From contig NC_030385.2 in assembly GCF_001625215.2 (NCBI RefSeq), positions 613,135-677,134 of the forward strand: a stretch of DNA of 64,000 nt, in the 5' to 3' direction. Under the pieces are notes generated by a model. The model saw nothing but the letters and a program-made list of their open reading frames with translations. It searched no databases and had not been told where the DNA came from. Within the stretch, counting starts at the first letter, position 1; the number at the start of each line of letters is the position of its first letter. Positions 36,601 to 48,059 of this stretch are shown one piece after another. Source of the stretch: Daucus carota subsp. sativus. Taxonomy: Eukaryota; Streptophyta; Magnoliopsida; Apiales; Apiaceae. Made by a program: the position numbers and the translations under genes.

Positions 36601-37654
36601 AAGTATGCTTCAACAGACAACTGGTAGATGAGCTATCCTATTGACCAATTTTCAAGGATGCAATAGCTATTTGCATATTTGCAAGCAAAATAATTTACAT
36701 CTTGAGATTTCATTGCTAATAGTAGCTCCAACAGTCCAATATATGGAAGTTGGATGTTCAGAATTAAATAACTTTACTCTACCTCTCACACCAGAAAATG
36801 CACACACAGTTATAGGTGAGACTTTCTTGGTAACTATAGGTGCCAAGATCTAGTTAAAAGAGCTTCCCAATATTGATGGATGTTTGAGAACTCATTTTGT
36901 GTGGGGACCTTCTCAATGATTTGTCATGTGACACCACAACCTTAAGGGGAATGTTTCATTTTGATCCTAGTGTATGATGGAATATCCATCACAACCAACC
37001 ACACAGACATTTGCTTTAAAATATATAAATTAAGCTTTGGCATAACCCAAGCTTCTTGGTAGGATTGAAAGAACTACTACAGATAATATCAATGGGCGAG
37101 GTCTATGGCAGCTGAGACCTTTATACATGAGGCATAAAGATTTTTACCATCTGTCTGGCATCATATCAAAAGCTCTCGCTTGTTACACAAATGAGAAACC
37201 CCACCTTCGATATTATCTACAACATTTCTTCCAATCCTCCCAAAGCGAGGGGCTTTCAATAAACCTCTTCAGCTTCAGATGTTGTGATATATCCAACATT
37301 TAATTAAGACTTGCTACTCTACTGAGTTACAGATGTTATAATCACGCCAACATGTGTATTCCATCGGTCATGGAAAACATCATTTATCAAATCTAAAGCA
37401 AATGTGTTCAGTGTAGTTTATCGTGATAAATACAACATTTATCATGTCCAAGAGTATTTTAAATACTACCTTGATAAGTATAATAACCATAAGAGATGTT
37501 TATTTCTATGGAACTTCAGATCATACAAATCAAAAACTTTATGAACATGATTAGTGAGGTTGATGTTCCTCTGGTCCTAGAATGGGCTCCTTGGAACAAA
37601 AATCTTTAATGGAGCTCAGGACTTGGATTGATATGGTTACATCAGTTAATCATA

Positions 37655-37719
<65 letters not shown>

Positions 37720-40700
37720 AATGCATTAATCTATCTTAAATATGCTACAAAGAAAATAACAGAATCTTAAAAGCTTAAAATCACATCATTTACCTCACAA
37801 AGTAGGGATGATATTGCACCAATATAAAATCAGACCAATACCATAAGTCTCTTGTATTGTGCTTTTTACTTTGAAACTTTTTTGAGTCTTGGAATATTTT
37901 TTAAGATCTATGAATTACATCGAACGCTTCTTTCTTGCATTGTTAAAACTCTTTGAACTCTTCCCAATCCTCTTCTTCAATATCATAATTAATCCATAAG
38001 TAATAATTCTTGTGAAAATCAATTTTATTTAACTCAAACAAATAGTTAATAAAGCTCTTAGAGCATCGCTCATAGTTAAGTGGAAAATTATCCCCTCCTC
38101 AGTGAGTTGGTAATTGCTGATTAAAGCTTCAGTAAGCAAAATATATGCATCATAAAATTTCAACCCTATATCACATTCAAGCTTTTGTCAATATCTAGTC
38201 AAATCGATCCGAGCTTTCAAGACAAGTTCGAACCTATTGAATTCCTGTCAAGCAAACCTTCGAGCTTAAAAGTTAAGGCTCGATCGAGCCCAAGCTTGAA
38301 CTACTTAGTAGAACTCCAACTCAAGTCTTGCATTGTTTGACTCGGCCCGGCTCGTTTACACCCCAAGTAGTAAGGAATAGTATCCCACTAAACTATGAAC
38401 ATTGTCTTAGACTAATAATACATTATTGGCTAACCATTTGCTTATAAATAACCTAACTTATTCGGACAAACTTCAAGCAGTTCACCTAATATATACCCAA
38501 GTAGCTACTGCATCCATTGAACTCGGTAAAAGGAATACCTCATATAGAAGTATTTTATTGGGTATGTGGCAAAAACACTTGGTTCTTAATCTTGGACTAT
38601 ACTAAAAAAATAAGCAATCTTAATGTGTACGTAGCGGGTGTAAGTGTAACCAAGAATTCAGTATGACTTATAAGGTGCAAGTTCCGAGCCTCATGTAAAC
38701 CATTCAACTGTTAAATCCGCCACTTACTTTAAGAGAAATAGTGTGCTCCTCTAGTGTATAGACCTGCAACTTTGCCAGGGTACAAGTTACAACAAATCAA
38801 TTACCTAGGACTATGTTAATATCTATCTAACCTACATCAATTTCATAGTACAATATGATAATTACAATCCACACTTTAAATGAGCCGAGAAATCGGCGGT
38901 TTAACCGAGCTATACTTAAACTCTCTCTCTCTTTTTTTAAATTCCGTAGAATCTAGTTCAATTATCCTTCCATTCATAATATTTCTCCTAAATTGACAAC
39001 CTATCCGCAAGTTTGGACAGTTTATAATTACCATATCCTCGAGTAACAATCAAAGCTGGAGAATCAATTAAAATAACACTAGAAAAATGAAATTGAAATT
39101 AAACAAAAATAGAACAAGCTGAGCACCAACAAAAGCAATATATTAACAGATGATAAAAAAAACAAGAGATATGAAACTAAAAGCAAAGAGTATAATGAAA
39201 GTAGTAAATGATCGGAAGGGAAGAACATACAGATCCAAGGTAGCGTGCCGGCTTTCTTGTCGCTGTGCCTCCTTGCTCTTCTCGTCTTGCCCTAACTATT
39301 TTATGTATCTATCGACGAGGCTTATCAATTGCCCATTTCGTATTTTATAAACATAATTCTAATTATATCTCCGTTTTCAAGATCAAATTTATGCCAAAAA
39401 TCATATAAATTTGTAAAAATTTGAAAACTTGACCGAAAATTTAAAGTAATATATTATAAAATTATATGTATAATTTATATTATAATGTATTTTTCAGTTT
39501 CAAATATTGTCTAGATTTATGACAAATTTGTATAAACGTGGCCCGATTACTTAATCGATAGATTTCGATGTGATTTGAAAAAAAAACCAATTAAATTAGT
39601 TGATCAATAATAATTAAATTTATCCGTTAAATATTTTGATAAGTGATATATTGTGTTTCTGCGACATTAACCACATTTCATAAACTACTAATCTGAAGAT
39701 GATCATCAAACCACACAAATTTTTTGTACTAAAATTTTAAACTCAATCAAAGATTTCATCTCATAAAAACTCAAATTTTAATTCGGGTCAAAAATTCTTA
39801 AAAAATTTAAACCGGATCAGGTTGTGTGTGTATTTATATATATTAATATTATTTTATTCTTAATTAATCAATTTTAGAGAAATCTATCAATTTTAGGGAA
39901 AAATGTCAAATTCAAATAATATTAATTGAAAGGAGAATAAAGGGCTTTTTCATATATAATCAAGTTTAAAAGAATTTTGGCAAATATGCTATCATTTTTT
40001 AAAACAAATTACAAAAATACTATATTCTAAAAAAATATTTGTAAACATACGGTGGTTGCATATGCAACCATATTTGTAACTACTAGCAACCATGTATGCA
40101 ACCAGAAATGCAATTTTGATTTTTTTTCAAATTAAATCTAGTTACATAATAAGTTGCAACTAATTGCAAATGCAGAAAAATGAATACCCCTACAGGAGTT
40201 ATACTAATATAAACACAACAAAGTAGAAATCAACTAAAAGTAACCAACCTTCAACCTCGTAGGCAAATCACCACACGCCACCACACTCAGCGACCAATTA
40301 TAACATTTAGTTTAATGAATCTCTACTACAATATGAAATGACTCAACATCACATCCTCTTCTTCGTCACTCTTGTAGTTGCCATTTAGTTTAATGGGGAG
40401 AGAAGGACGATGAGTTTAAACAATAGAATGAAAGTACCATATTAATGCAATTTAGATCTCTTTTTTTCTACTAAAAACGTAATATGCAATTAGATTAATG
40501 AAGTAGTAAGTTTGCAATATAAAGCTTAAAAATGATTTATCGGATAATCTCCCTTAATTTTGTACATGACAAGAAGAGTTCGAGGGATTTTTTATATAGC
40601 ACAAAATGAAACACATAACCATATTCATATATTCTATTATTCTCGGTGTTACACAAACTAAACAATCTGGATATTTTAAATCAATCCAAAAACCTGCATT

Positions 40701-40863
40701 GAAAACTATTATCGAATTCAAAAAATCTTAGCATTGTCAAGGGAATAAAATTTCACGTGCTAGGATGCTTAAAGAATATTTCACATATTCCTTGTATAAA
40801 TTTGTCATATGGCCGGATATATAAATTAAATATTACACAAACAAAGCACATGGCCTTGGTGCC
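36601..40863. other. Intergenic, repeat-rich region
   Basis: Mostly AT-rich DNA of unclear origin. It contains a TA microsatellite (37660-37716), a degenerate CTCGAGCTT/GGCTCG-type repeat at about 38190-38360 ending CTCGTTTACACCCC (like a hAT end), and a perfect 18-bp palindrome at about 40061. Small ORFs here (such as 36641-36853 and 39150-39350) have no recognisable domain. Confidence 0.55.
37660..37716. repeat. TA microsatellite
   Basis: About 28 uninterrupted TA units. Confidence 0.95.
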
Positions 40864-41319
40864 TGTTATAACAGGAATTTGCAGGTGTCAAGACGTGACA
40901 TGAAGGCATGTTGGCAGGCCATGACGGGATGTAGGCACATGACGGCACAGAAGCAGTTTGAATCACAGAAGAATTGGTCAAGCGGGTAAATAGCAAGGAT
41001 AAGTATTGAAAGAGTCAATGTAACAGATAAAAGGGAGGTGCGCACGTGGAGTAGAAATAGGGGTGGTTAGTTAGCATGTGATCTATATAAACAGGGCTAG
41101 AGATATGAGATAGGCAATCAATTTCTACTGTAAACACAATCATTCAATCACTTGTACGCAACTTCCTAATTATAGTGGAACACATTTTTGGCAGGGTTTC
41201 AACCCTCCCGCGGTTTTTTCCTCTTCGGGGGTTTTCCGCGTCACCAATCTTTGTCTATTTACTTTATTGTTCTTAGCTTAATTCTTTAGCATTTAACCCC
41301 GCAAAATCCAGCTCGAACA
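40864..41319 (+). repeat. 5' LTR of the TR-GAG element
   Basis: 456 bp. It has a G-box/ABRE-like CACGTG at 41043-41048 and a TATA box (CTATATAAAC) near 41090. The region CCCTCCCGCGGTTTTTTCC to GGGGGTTTTCCGCG can fold as the stem typical of plant LTR R/U5 regions. Confidence 0.93.
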
Positions 41320-41367
41320 ATTGGCGCCGTCTGTGGGAAACTTGCTAAAGATTCAACGTAGAAACAC

Positions 41368-42453
41368 ATGTCGACGGGTGATCAACAGCAAGGCGGTTCC
41401 ACGAGCCAAGGAGACAATGCTACGATACGACAGATGGCCAAGACAATCAAGAAACTGCAAGCAGACATGGATGCTCAGAAAGAAGCATGGAGGTCGGAGA
41501 GGGAGACATTACAATCTGAGAATCAGGCATTACGCAGAACCAGAACTACGACAAGGCGAACATTGGCAAGTGGGGCTAGGCGTCTGAACATGGACGATGG
41601 GGATGAAGAAGAGTGTGACGAGGAGATTGAAATAGAAAACCTTAATCACGAGAATCCAGAGGTCAACGATGAACGTGAAAATGAAAATGGTCTCGGGGGA
41701 CATAACGGAAGACATGGACGTAACAAGCTGAACAAGAAGAGAAAGAAAGGACATAAATCTTCCAAATCACGCAGCCACGCGACAGAACCTATGTGGAAGG
41801 AATTACAGGACCTGAAAGAAATAGTACAACGCATCCCAGGAGTGCCAAAACCCTTAGAAAAAGCAACGCCAACCAGCTACGCAGACTGCCCCTTCCCCGA
41901 CAACATAGCCATGGTGGATATCCCAAAGCGTTTCACGGTGCCGCCCATGAAGTCTTACGACGGCACTAGTGATCCACAAGAGCACATAGCTCAATACAAG
42001 CAGAGAATGTTCACAGTGCCAATAACCAGGGAAATGAGAGAGCCATGCATGTGCAAAGGGTTTGGCTCGACGCTCACCGGACCGGCTTTACAGTGGTATG
42101 TGGGTTTGCCTAACGGAAGTATCGAGACATTTGCTGACTTAGTCGACGCTTTCAACCTTCAGTTCGCAAGTAGCCGGGTGTTCGAAAAAACTACGAGCGA
42201 TCTGTACAAGATTGTCCAGAGATATAGAGAGCCACTTCGAGATTATCTGACTAGGTTCAATCATGAGAAAGTCACTATAACCAACTGCGACATCCCGACA
42301 GCCATAGAAGCCTTCCGAAGAGGCCTAGATTGGGACTCACCACTCTACGATGAACTCACGAAGTACCCGTGTAAGACCCTAGACGACGTACAAGCTAAGG
42401 CGATGGCTCAAGTGCGCCTGGAGGAAGACAAGAAGGAGCTTACCGACTTGTAA
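41368..42453 (+). CDS. Retrotransposon gag (Retrotrans_gag), lacking a zinc knuckle
   Basis: 361 aa, starting 49 bp after the LTR. Residues about 20-60 look coiled-coil, followed by acidic and then Lys/Arg-rich linkers. Residues about 190-345 form the gypsy-type capsid-like domain (IPKRFTVPPMKSYDGTSDP, TGPALQWYVGLPNGSIETF, YREPLRDYLTRFNHE, AIEAFRRGL), similar to Tat/Ogre-clade gags. It ends at EEDKKELTDL, before any CCHC zinc knuckle. The coding GC content is higher than the flanks. It packages element RNA if functional. Confidence 0.9.
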   Translation: MSTGDQQQGGSTSQGDNATIRQMAKTIKKLQADMDAQKEAWRSERETLQSENQALRRTRTTTRRTLASGARRLNMDDGDEEECDEEIEIENLNHENPEVNDERENENGLGGHNGRHGRNKLNKKRKKGHKSSKSRSHATEPMWKELQDLKEIVQRIPGVPKPLEKATPTSYADCPFPDNIAMVDIPKRFTVPPMKSYDGTSDPQEHIAQYKQRMFTVPITREMREPCMCKGFGSTLTGPALQWYVGLPNGSIETFADLVDAFNLQFASSRVFEKTTSDLYKIVQRYREPLRDYLTRFNHEKVTITNCDIPTAIEAFRRGLDWDSPLYDELTKYPCKTLDDVQAKAMAQVRLEEDKKELTDL

Positions 42454-44239
42454 CGTTGGATGGAGAACAAATCCTTGGAAGCTGGAATGCACTACACTTA
42501 AAGACTTATCACATGTGATGATGTTGCTTTTTATCTATCCCGTTATTTGAAGTTCCAGAAAATAAGTCGCCACAGGGGGGATACAATGGCTACAGTTCAT
42601 AAGTCTGCCGACATGTGCGAAGCGCCCTGCTATGACAATGAATACTTGGACACGACAGCTTTTAGTCAATCACCCCGGATGGAATTCAGACACCAGGAAT
42701 CCGAAACGCCTTACATTTGAACTAGTATCACATGTAATGCGACTTATCTTTCCTTTGTTTTCTTAGTAGAAGTAGAGTAATAAGTCGATTAGGAGATTTA
42801 TTTGTGCTTTGACTTATGCCACCTGGATTATGTTTCATGATGATTGCTATATTTAGTTGATTTCGAATAACAACATGTTTTCCTTCGCATGATTTGATGA
42901 CTTGCTTTAATTTACTCTATATAGATCATGTATGCCCATGAGTGATTTGCATGCAAACCATAGATGTTAGACATAATAATTTTTACTCCCTATGACATGA
43001 TATTGTGTGAATAAGATTTGTAATATGCCACTTAAAATAGGAGGGTTGATCACCCATCCTATTACAATTATTTGACTACGTTAACGACACTATTGCCGAC
43101 ACCACAAACAATTAATGATGCACTAGGATATTATCCAACCACAATTACGATTACGAGTTGAGTTTCAAGAGGGAAAGGCCTTTTAGCCAGCCTACGAATG
43201 CATGCATCAACGTTTGAAAATAAACAAATTTGTCGAATACAACAACGATTGAAAACTATGCGTTTGTCGAATACGTATATGACGTGCATCAACATTTGAA
43301 AATTATCAAATTTGTCGACTACTTATTTAACAATTTATAATTTACTTCGAACTTAGATATTGTATACTACAAATCAACATCCGACATATCGATGACCAAC
43401 ATATGTTACACGTTGTAGACAACAAACTTACTGGGGCTTCCCATGAACTAACAATCAAGATGTGCGATATCATTCATTCGACAAAAGCTTAATATATTAA
43501 CGAATGTAACGACAATTAACAACGCCAAAATCACGTAATGAAATATATCTATGACGAACACAAAATTATTGAGAAAACAGACGACATGGAGGAACAACTG
43601 CGAAACACTTTGAGAGGACGACACCCCCATGACGCGAATGCGTTGTAATTAACTAAATTCAAAATTACTCGAAGTAACACAGGAAGAACACGTTCATAAG
43701 GACATGATAGCGATAATGATCCTCGCCCGAAAGCTTGACAAGATCAACAGAACAATTTCAATCCTCACCACAAGGGTGAAACAAAGCGAGAAAAGATTCA
43801 ACAAAAACTGACAAGTCAAGACAAAAGTCTGTGACTACGACGACATGGGGCTTCATGAGTAAATACTAAAGGACAAGAGCTGCTAGTCTAAGATTGGTCA
43901 TCTCATATGGCTCGTCTTATCCAGATTGACGATCCTCATAATCATCTTTCGGAGCAACTCACAAAGGCCGTACATATGATTCAACCAAGTCCATCAAAAA
44001 CAACAATCTGGCTGCACAACAGCTATGTTCTTTCTCGGGCTCTTTGAATGAGTGGAGGTTCTGTTTAAAAGCTTGACGAGCAGCCAAAGTGGTCTAAGGA
44101 GCCTGCAGGACAGAATAAGAGTGGCTGGTGGCGTATGACATGGAACGACTATATGACCTGGGAATTATCAGAGATGAAATCATCAAGAGAGATTTTATTG
44201 ATTAAATTGATTAAATGAATCAATAAAATCTGGGGCTAT
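42454..44239 (+). other. Non-coding interior of the TR-GAG element
   Basis: About 1.8 kb with stop codons in all frames and no pol motif. A short unit with CATCAACGTTTGAAAATAAAC then AATTTGTCGA is repeated in diverged form at about 43205 and 43286. The end before the 3' LTR (ATCTGGGGCTAT) may serve as the polypurine tract. Confidence 0.7.
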
Positions 44240-44695
44240 TGTTATAACAGGAATTTGCAGGTGTCAAGACGTGACATGAAGGCATGTTGGCAGGCCATGA
44301 CGGGATGTAGGCACATGACGGCACAGAAGCAGTTTGAATCACAGAAGAATTGGTCAAGCGGGTAAATAGCAAGGATAAGTATTGAAAGAGTCAATGTAAC
44401 AGATAAAAGGGAGGTGCGCACGTGGAGTAGAAATAGGGGTGGTTAGTTAGCATGTGATCTATATAAACAGGGCTAGAGATATGAGATAGGCAATCAATTT
44501 CTACTGTAAACACAATCATTCAATCACTTGTACGCAACTTCCTAATTATAGTGGAACACATTTTTGGCAGGGTTTCAACCCTCCCGCGGTTTTTTCCTCT
44601 TCGGGGGTTTTCCGCGTCACCAATCTTTGTCTATTTACTTTATTGTTCTTAGCTTAATTCTTTAGCATTTAACCCCGCAAAATCCAGCTCGAACA
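44240..44695 (+). repeat. 3' LTR of the TR-GAG element
   Basis: 456 bp, matching 40864-41319 throughout by eye. The G-box is at 44419-44424, at the same offset as in the 5' LTR. Confidence 0.93.
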
Positions 44696-44700
44696 GTGCC

Positions 44701-45233
44701 CATTGCCCATATGTAAATATAAAAAATTAGGTGACACTTAGCTCCAAAACAATATCGAATAAAATCACACAAATAAAACATTTCACTCACAAAATCAACG
44801 AGATGCTTAAATTTGAATAATATCACAATCAGAAAAGAACAATTTCACGAATATCTTTGAGATGGGTGCGGTGGTGACTTTTTCCAGGTTAAACACGTTA
44901 AGAAAATAAATTATTAAAAATTCCAATTCAAGAGGTAAAATTGAAGAGTAATTTGTCGTCTAGTCAACAAATTAACATTGACCGGTCAACGCATCCACGT
45001 GCCAATCCAGCGTCACCAGATCATTCACACTCAGCAGCCAAATGCAAATAATCATTCAAACATGTAATAAAATCAATCTGTTGAAATTTGAGGTCAGAAT
45101 CTAACTACTTCATCAAAGAAAAACACCCTCAAAGCTCAAAGCTCAAAGATCACCTTTTTATAATCTCCTTGAAATAAAAATATCGAGATTTTTTACCAGG
45201 ATCATTATATTCTAACGACTTTTCGGGATCATA
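44701..45233. other. Upstream region of the DUF3511 gene
   Basis: AT-rich. CTTTTTATAATC at about 45153 is a possible TATA region 80 bp before the start codon. The TR-GAG insertion ends 538 bp upstream of that codon, so it may affect this promoter. Confidence 0.5.
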
Positions 45234-45581
45234 ATGGAGCATTTCAGATCTCAGTCATGCAGAGATGGCAGAGATATGCAGATTGAAAGCTACAACAACA
45301 GTGCAGGAGGAAGACAAGTAGTTCCAACTAGTATGCAAGATCTGAGGAGTTACAGTACTAATCATGCATCAAATCCAGCAGCTAACTATAAAGAAGTGCA
45401 GATCAAGAAAAGCAAGAACAGTCTCGGGTCAACCGCGAAAACCTGGAGTTTTAATGATCCAGAGCTGCAGAGAAAGAAAAGGGTTGCAGGATACAAGGTT
45501 TATACTGTGGAAGGTAAAGTCAAAGGGTCTTTCAGGAAGAGCTTTAGGTGGATCAAGGACATTGTTTATGGATGGAGGTGA
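45234..45581 (+). CDS. DUF3511 family small protein
   Basis: One exon, 115 aa. The C-terminal half has the DUF3511 signature: KTWSFNDPELQRKKRVAGYK followed by VYTVEGKVKGSFRKSFRWIK and ending VYGWR. The N-terminus is Ser/Asn/Arg-rich and disordered. The family is plant-specific, small and basic, and its biochemical role is not known. There is no signal peptide or membrane segment. The coding composition is clearly different from the AT-rich flanks. Confidence 0.9.
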   Translation: MEHFRSQSCRDGRDMQIESYNNSAGGRQVVPTSMQDLRSYSTNHASNPAANYKEVQIKKSKNSLGSTAKTWSFNDPELQRKKRVAGYKVYTVEGKVKGSFRKSFRWIKDIVYGWR

Positions 45582-46357
45582 TTTTTTGGGTTTAATTCAG
45601 GATTATATCTATGAGGTTCTTTGTTTTATGATCTGTTGTATACCACATATCTGTGTTGATCATCAAGTTAGAGGAAAGGTAATTGATCTGACATGATGTT
45701 ATTGATTTGTAATAATTTCCAACTCTTTTCTATATGTTTTATACTTTATTGAAGAACAATAGCCAAAAGGCCTACATTGCTATACATATATGTTATACAC
45801 TTGTAAATTGCTATAGATATATGTTATACTATTATGTGATTCTGCAGAATGAAATCCAACTAAAATAGCACAAGCTGTCATATTATGCAGAGTAATATGC
45901 TGAAATGTAATGTCATGCTTCATAGAAAAATTAGATACGCAATGCTTGTTTCTGGTAAATAAGCAATATATCATTAGGCACATGACTAAGTAATATGCTT
46001 GCTTCTTGATGGGTCGAAAAACTACATGTAGTGGTCTCAGTTACCATATTACAGAACCAATATGATTTATGCTGGACTAAGGTAACAGAAGTGGGCAGCC
46101 AGAACTAAGCAACAGAAAAGAAATTATGGTTAAGCTGATAGACTTGCCTGAATTGAGCTTGGACTATGTAATCATTTGTTACTGCAATGTGCAATGCTAT
46201 ATCCGGGGAACTTGAAGAGGCCGGCTAATGCTAATAAACGTAGTAGACAGTAAATTCCTCCCAGATGTATGGTAATTAAATTCACAGCTGGTAAACTGAC
46301 CATGTCAAAGCCGCGGCTAGTGCAACTTGTCTTCGTTAAAATGCAGGCCTTTAATAC

Positions 46358-46454
46358 CTTTGAGAGCCATATCAAAGTTCAACATGCCAGAACCATGTCT
46401 GCTTGAAGAAGAACACTTATGATCTGATGACCAAGTGAGAGCCGGCGAGTATCT
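46358..46454 (-). pseudogene. Exon-like fragment
   Basis: A 97-bp open stretch on the minus strand between a TTCTAG acceptor and a GTATTA donor. It is Ser-rich and reads RYSPALTWSSDHK, ending MLNFDMALK. The base composition is coding-like. I found no partner exons that keep frame, so it may be a relict or captured exon. The family is not recognised. Confidence 0.25.
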
Positions 46455-46862
46455 CTAGAATCTGCCACAGCAAGTGGGGGGTTCATGCCTGCTAGAACGA
46501 GCAGGTCACCTTGACGATCCACTAAGCTTTATAGAACTAGAACTAGCAACTGCCCAGCATCAACAATAACGGAAGCAGCAAAACAATACTTTTAGGCCAA
46601 TTGTATCTTGAATTAATTTATATTCTTTTAAATGCGGAAATTTGCATAAAGAGAAATGCATATATTGATACGACTCCAACAGCAGATGAGCATGACCAAG
46701 AAAAAATGCTTTTTAAATCGAGCTTACTTCTTTAACCATGGTCGAATTAGACGCAGCTAGTTTACTTTGTTTATCATTTCCAGCATTCATACTGTTTGAT
46801 GGATTTGCCGCTAACCAACCACCAGCCAGGGGCGGAAGTAGGGGGTGGCTGGGGTGGGCTGC

Positions 46863-46945
46863 AGACCCACCCTCTATCTCTCTCCCCCCTCTATCTATCT
46901 CTCTCTCTCTCTCTCTCCCACCCCTCTCCCCCCTCTTTTTCTCTG
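46863..46945. repeat. CT-rich microsatellite
   Basis: CTCTATCT and (CT)n interspersed with CCCCCC runs. Just upstream, CAGGGGCGGAAGT resembles a hAT element end, but no matching right end was found. Confidence 0.8.
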
Positions 46946-47114
46946 TCTAATCTGTATCCAATTTTGAGGTTTTTTTCTTCTGAAGATGTCTCTTTTCTTT
47001 GTCATCTTGTTAAAAATTCAATATTTTCATTGCCCCAAGTTAAAATCGAAAACATCATGTCCCACTCCCTCAGTGTCAAGATTGTCAAGACTGAATAATT
47101 GCTATTGCCCCTGT

Positions 47115-47600
47115 GTAAAAATCAAAACTTTTGCATTTCATGTCGCGAAATTTGAGTTTTTTATAGTTTCATTGATTTAATATCATATCTTTCCGCCTGC
47201 CTCTTTGTAAAAATTGAAATTTTTGTATGACTTGAGTTGGTAGATATCAAATTTTTTGTGCTCCTTATGTAAAAATCAAAACTTTTGCATTCCATGTCGC
47301 GAAATTTGAGTTTTTTTGTAGTTTCATTGATTTAATATCACATCTTTCAGCCTGCCTCTTTGTAAAAATTGAAACTTTTGTATGACTTGAGTTGGTAGAT
47401 ATCAAAATTTTTGTTCTGCTTATGTAAAAATCAAAACTTTTGCATTCCATGTCGCGAAATTTGAGTTTTTTGTTGTTTAATTGATTTAATATCACATCTT
47501 TCCGCCTGCCTTTTTCTAAAATTGAAACTTTTGTATGACTTGAGTTGGTAGATATCAATTTTTTGTGCTCCTTATGTAAAATCAAAACTTTTATGTGCTT
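47115..47600. repeat. Minisatellite, period about 152-155 bp, three units
   Basis: GTAAAAATCAAAACTTTTGC starts at 47115, 47269 and 47424, and a diverged copy starts at 47576. Shared internal landmarks are CATGTCGCGAAATTTGAGTT, CCGCCTGCCT and TATGACTTGAGTTGGTAGAT. Confidence 0.85.
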
Positions 47601-48059
47601 CGATTTGAGTTTGAATCTTTCTTAATTTATTGCTTTAAATTTGTATCTTTCTCACTGTCTCCCTTTATGAATATAACATTTGGTATGCTTTGATGTTGTT
47701 GAAATTGAATCTTTGGTTTCCTTGATGTAAAAATTGAATCTTTTATTTATATTGTAGTAGATAACTCATTTCTAAATTCTAAAAACAAGAAAAACAAGAA
47801 AATGCTAAAAAATCAAAATTTACATAATTAAAAGTGAAATTTATAATAGGGGGTGTATTTAATTGATGAATTAGGGGTAGGTTAGGGTTTTGAGGTAAAG
47901 ATAAAAAAGACAGTGCATTGATGAACAGGGTCTTATTGGGTTTGTTGTGAAAAAGAAATGACGGATTATAAAATTTTAAAGACGGGCGCTGACGAACGGT
48001 AAAATTAGAGTTTCGAGGTTAAGAGAGAGATAAAAGACTGTATCTTTGAAGTGAATTGA

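Larger units (their letters stand above)
40864..44695 (+). mobile_element. Non-autonomous gag-only LTR retrotransposon (TR-GAG type, Ty3/gypsy-like)
   Basis: Direct LTRs of 456 bp lie at 40864-41319 and 44240-44695. They begin TGTTATAACAGG, end CTCGAACA, and show no difference when aligned by eye. The target duplication is GTGCC (40859-40863 and 44696-44700). A primer-binding-like site, TGGCGCCGTCTGTGGGAA, follows the 5' LTR at 41322. The 2.9-kb interior codes only for a gag (41368-42453). No protease, reverse transcriptase, RNase H or integrase is visible, so an autonomous relative must supply them. LTR identity implies very recent insertion. Confidence 0.93.
45582..48059. other. Region between the DUF3511 gene and the Sirevirus
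   Basis: It holds the DUF3511 3' UTR, an exon-like fragment (46358-46454), a CT-rich microsatellite (about 46870-46940) and a minisatellite of about 154 bp period (47115-47600). No complete gene is supported. Confidence 0.6.

Noticed and set aside
36641-37770. Small plus-strand ORFs between the SINE and the TA repeat
   Set aside because: Translations show no domain and the DNA looks like degraded repeat; one runs through the TA microsatellite.
41530-41834. Two minus-strand ORFs inside the TR-GAG gag
   Set aside because: Antisense shadows of the acidic and basic linkers of gag.
46833-46860. hAT transposon left end (CAGGGGCGGAAGT)
   Set aside because: No matching inverted right end or 8-bp duplication was found on either side of the Sirevirus insertion; it may be a truncated end.
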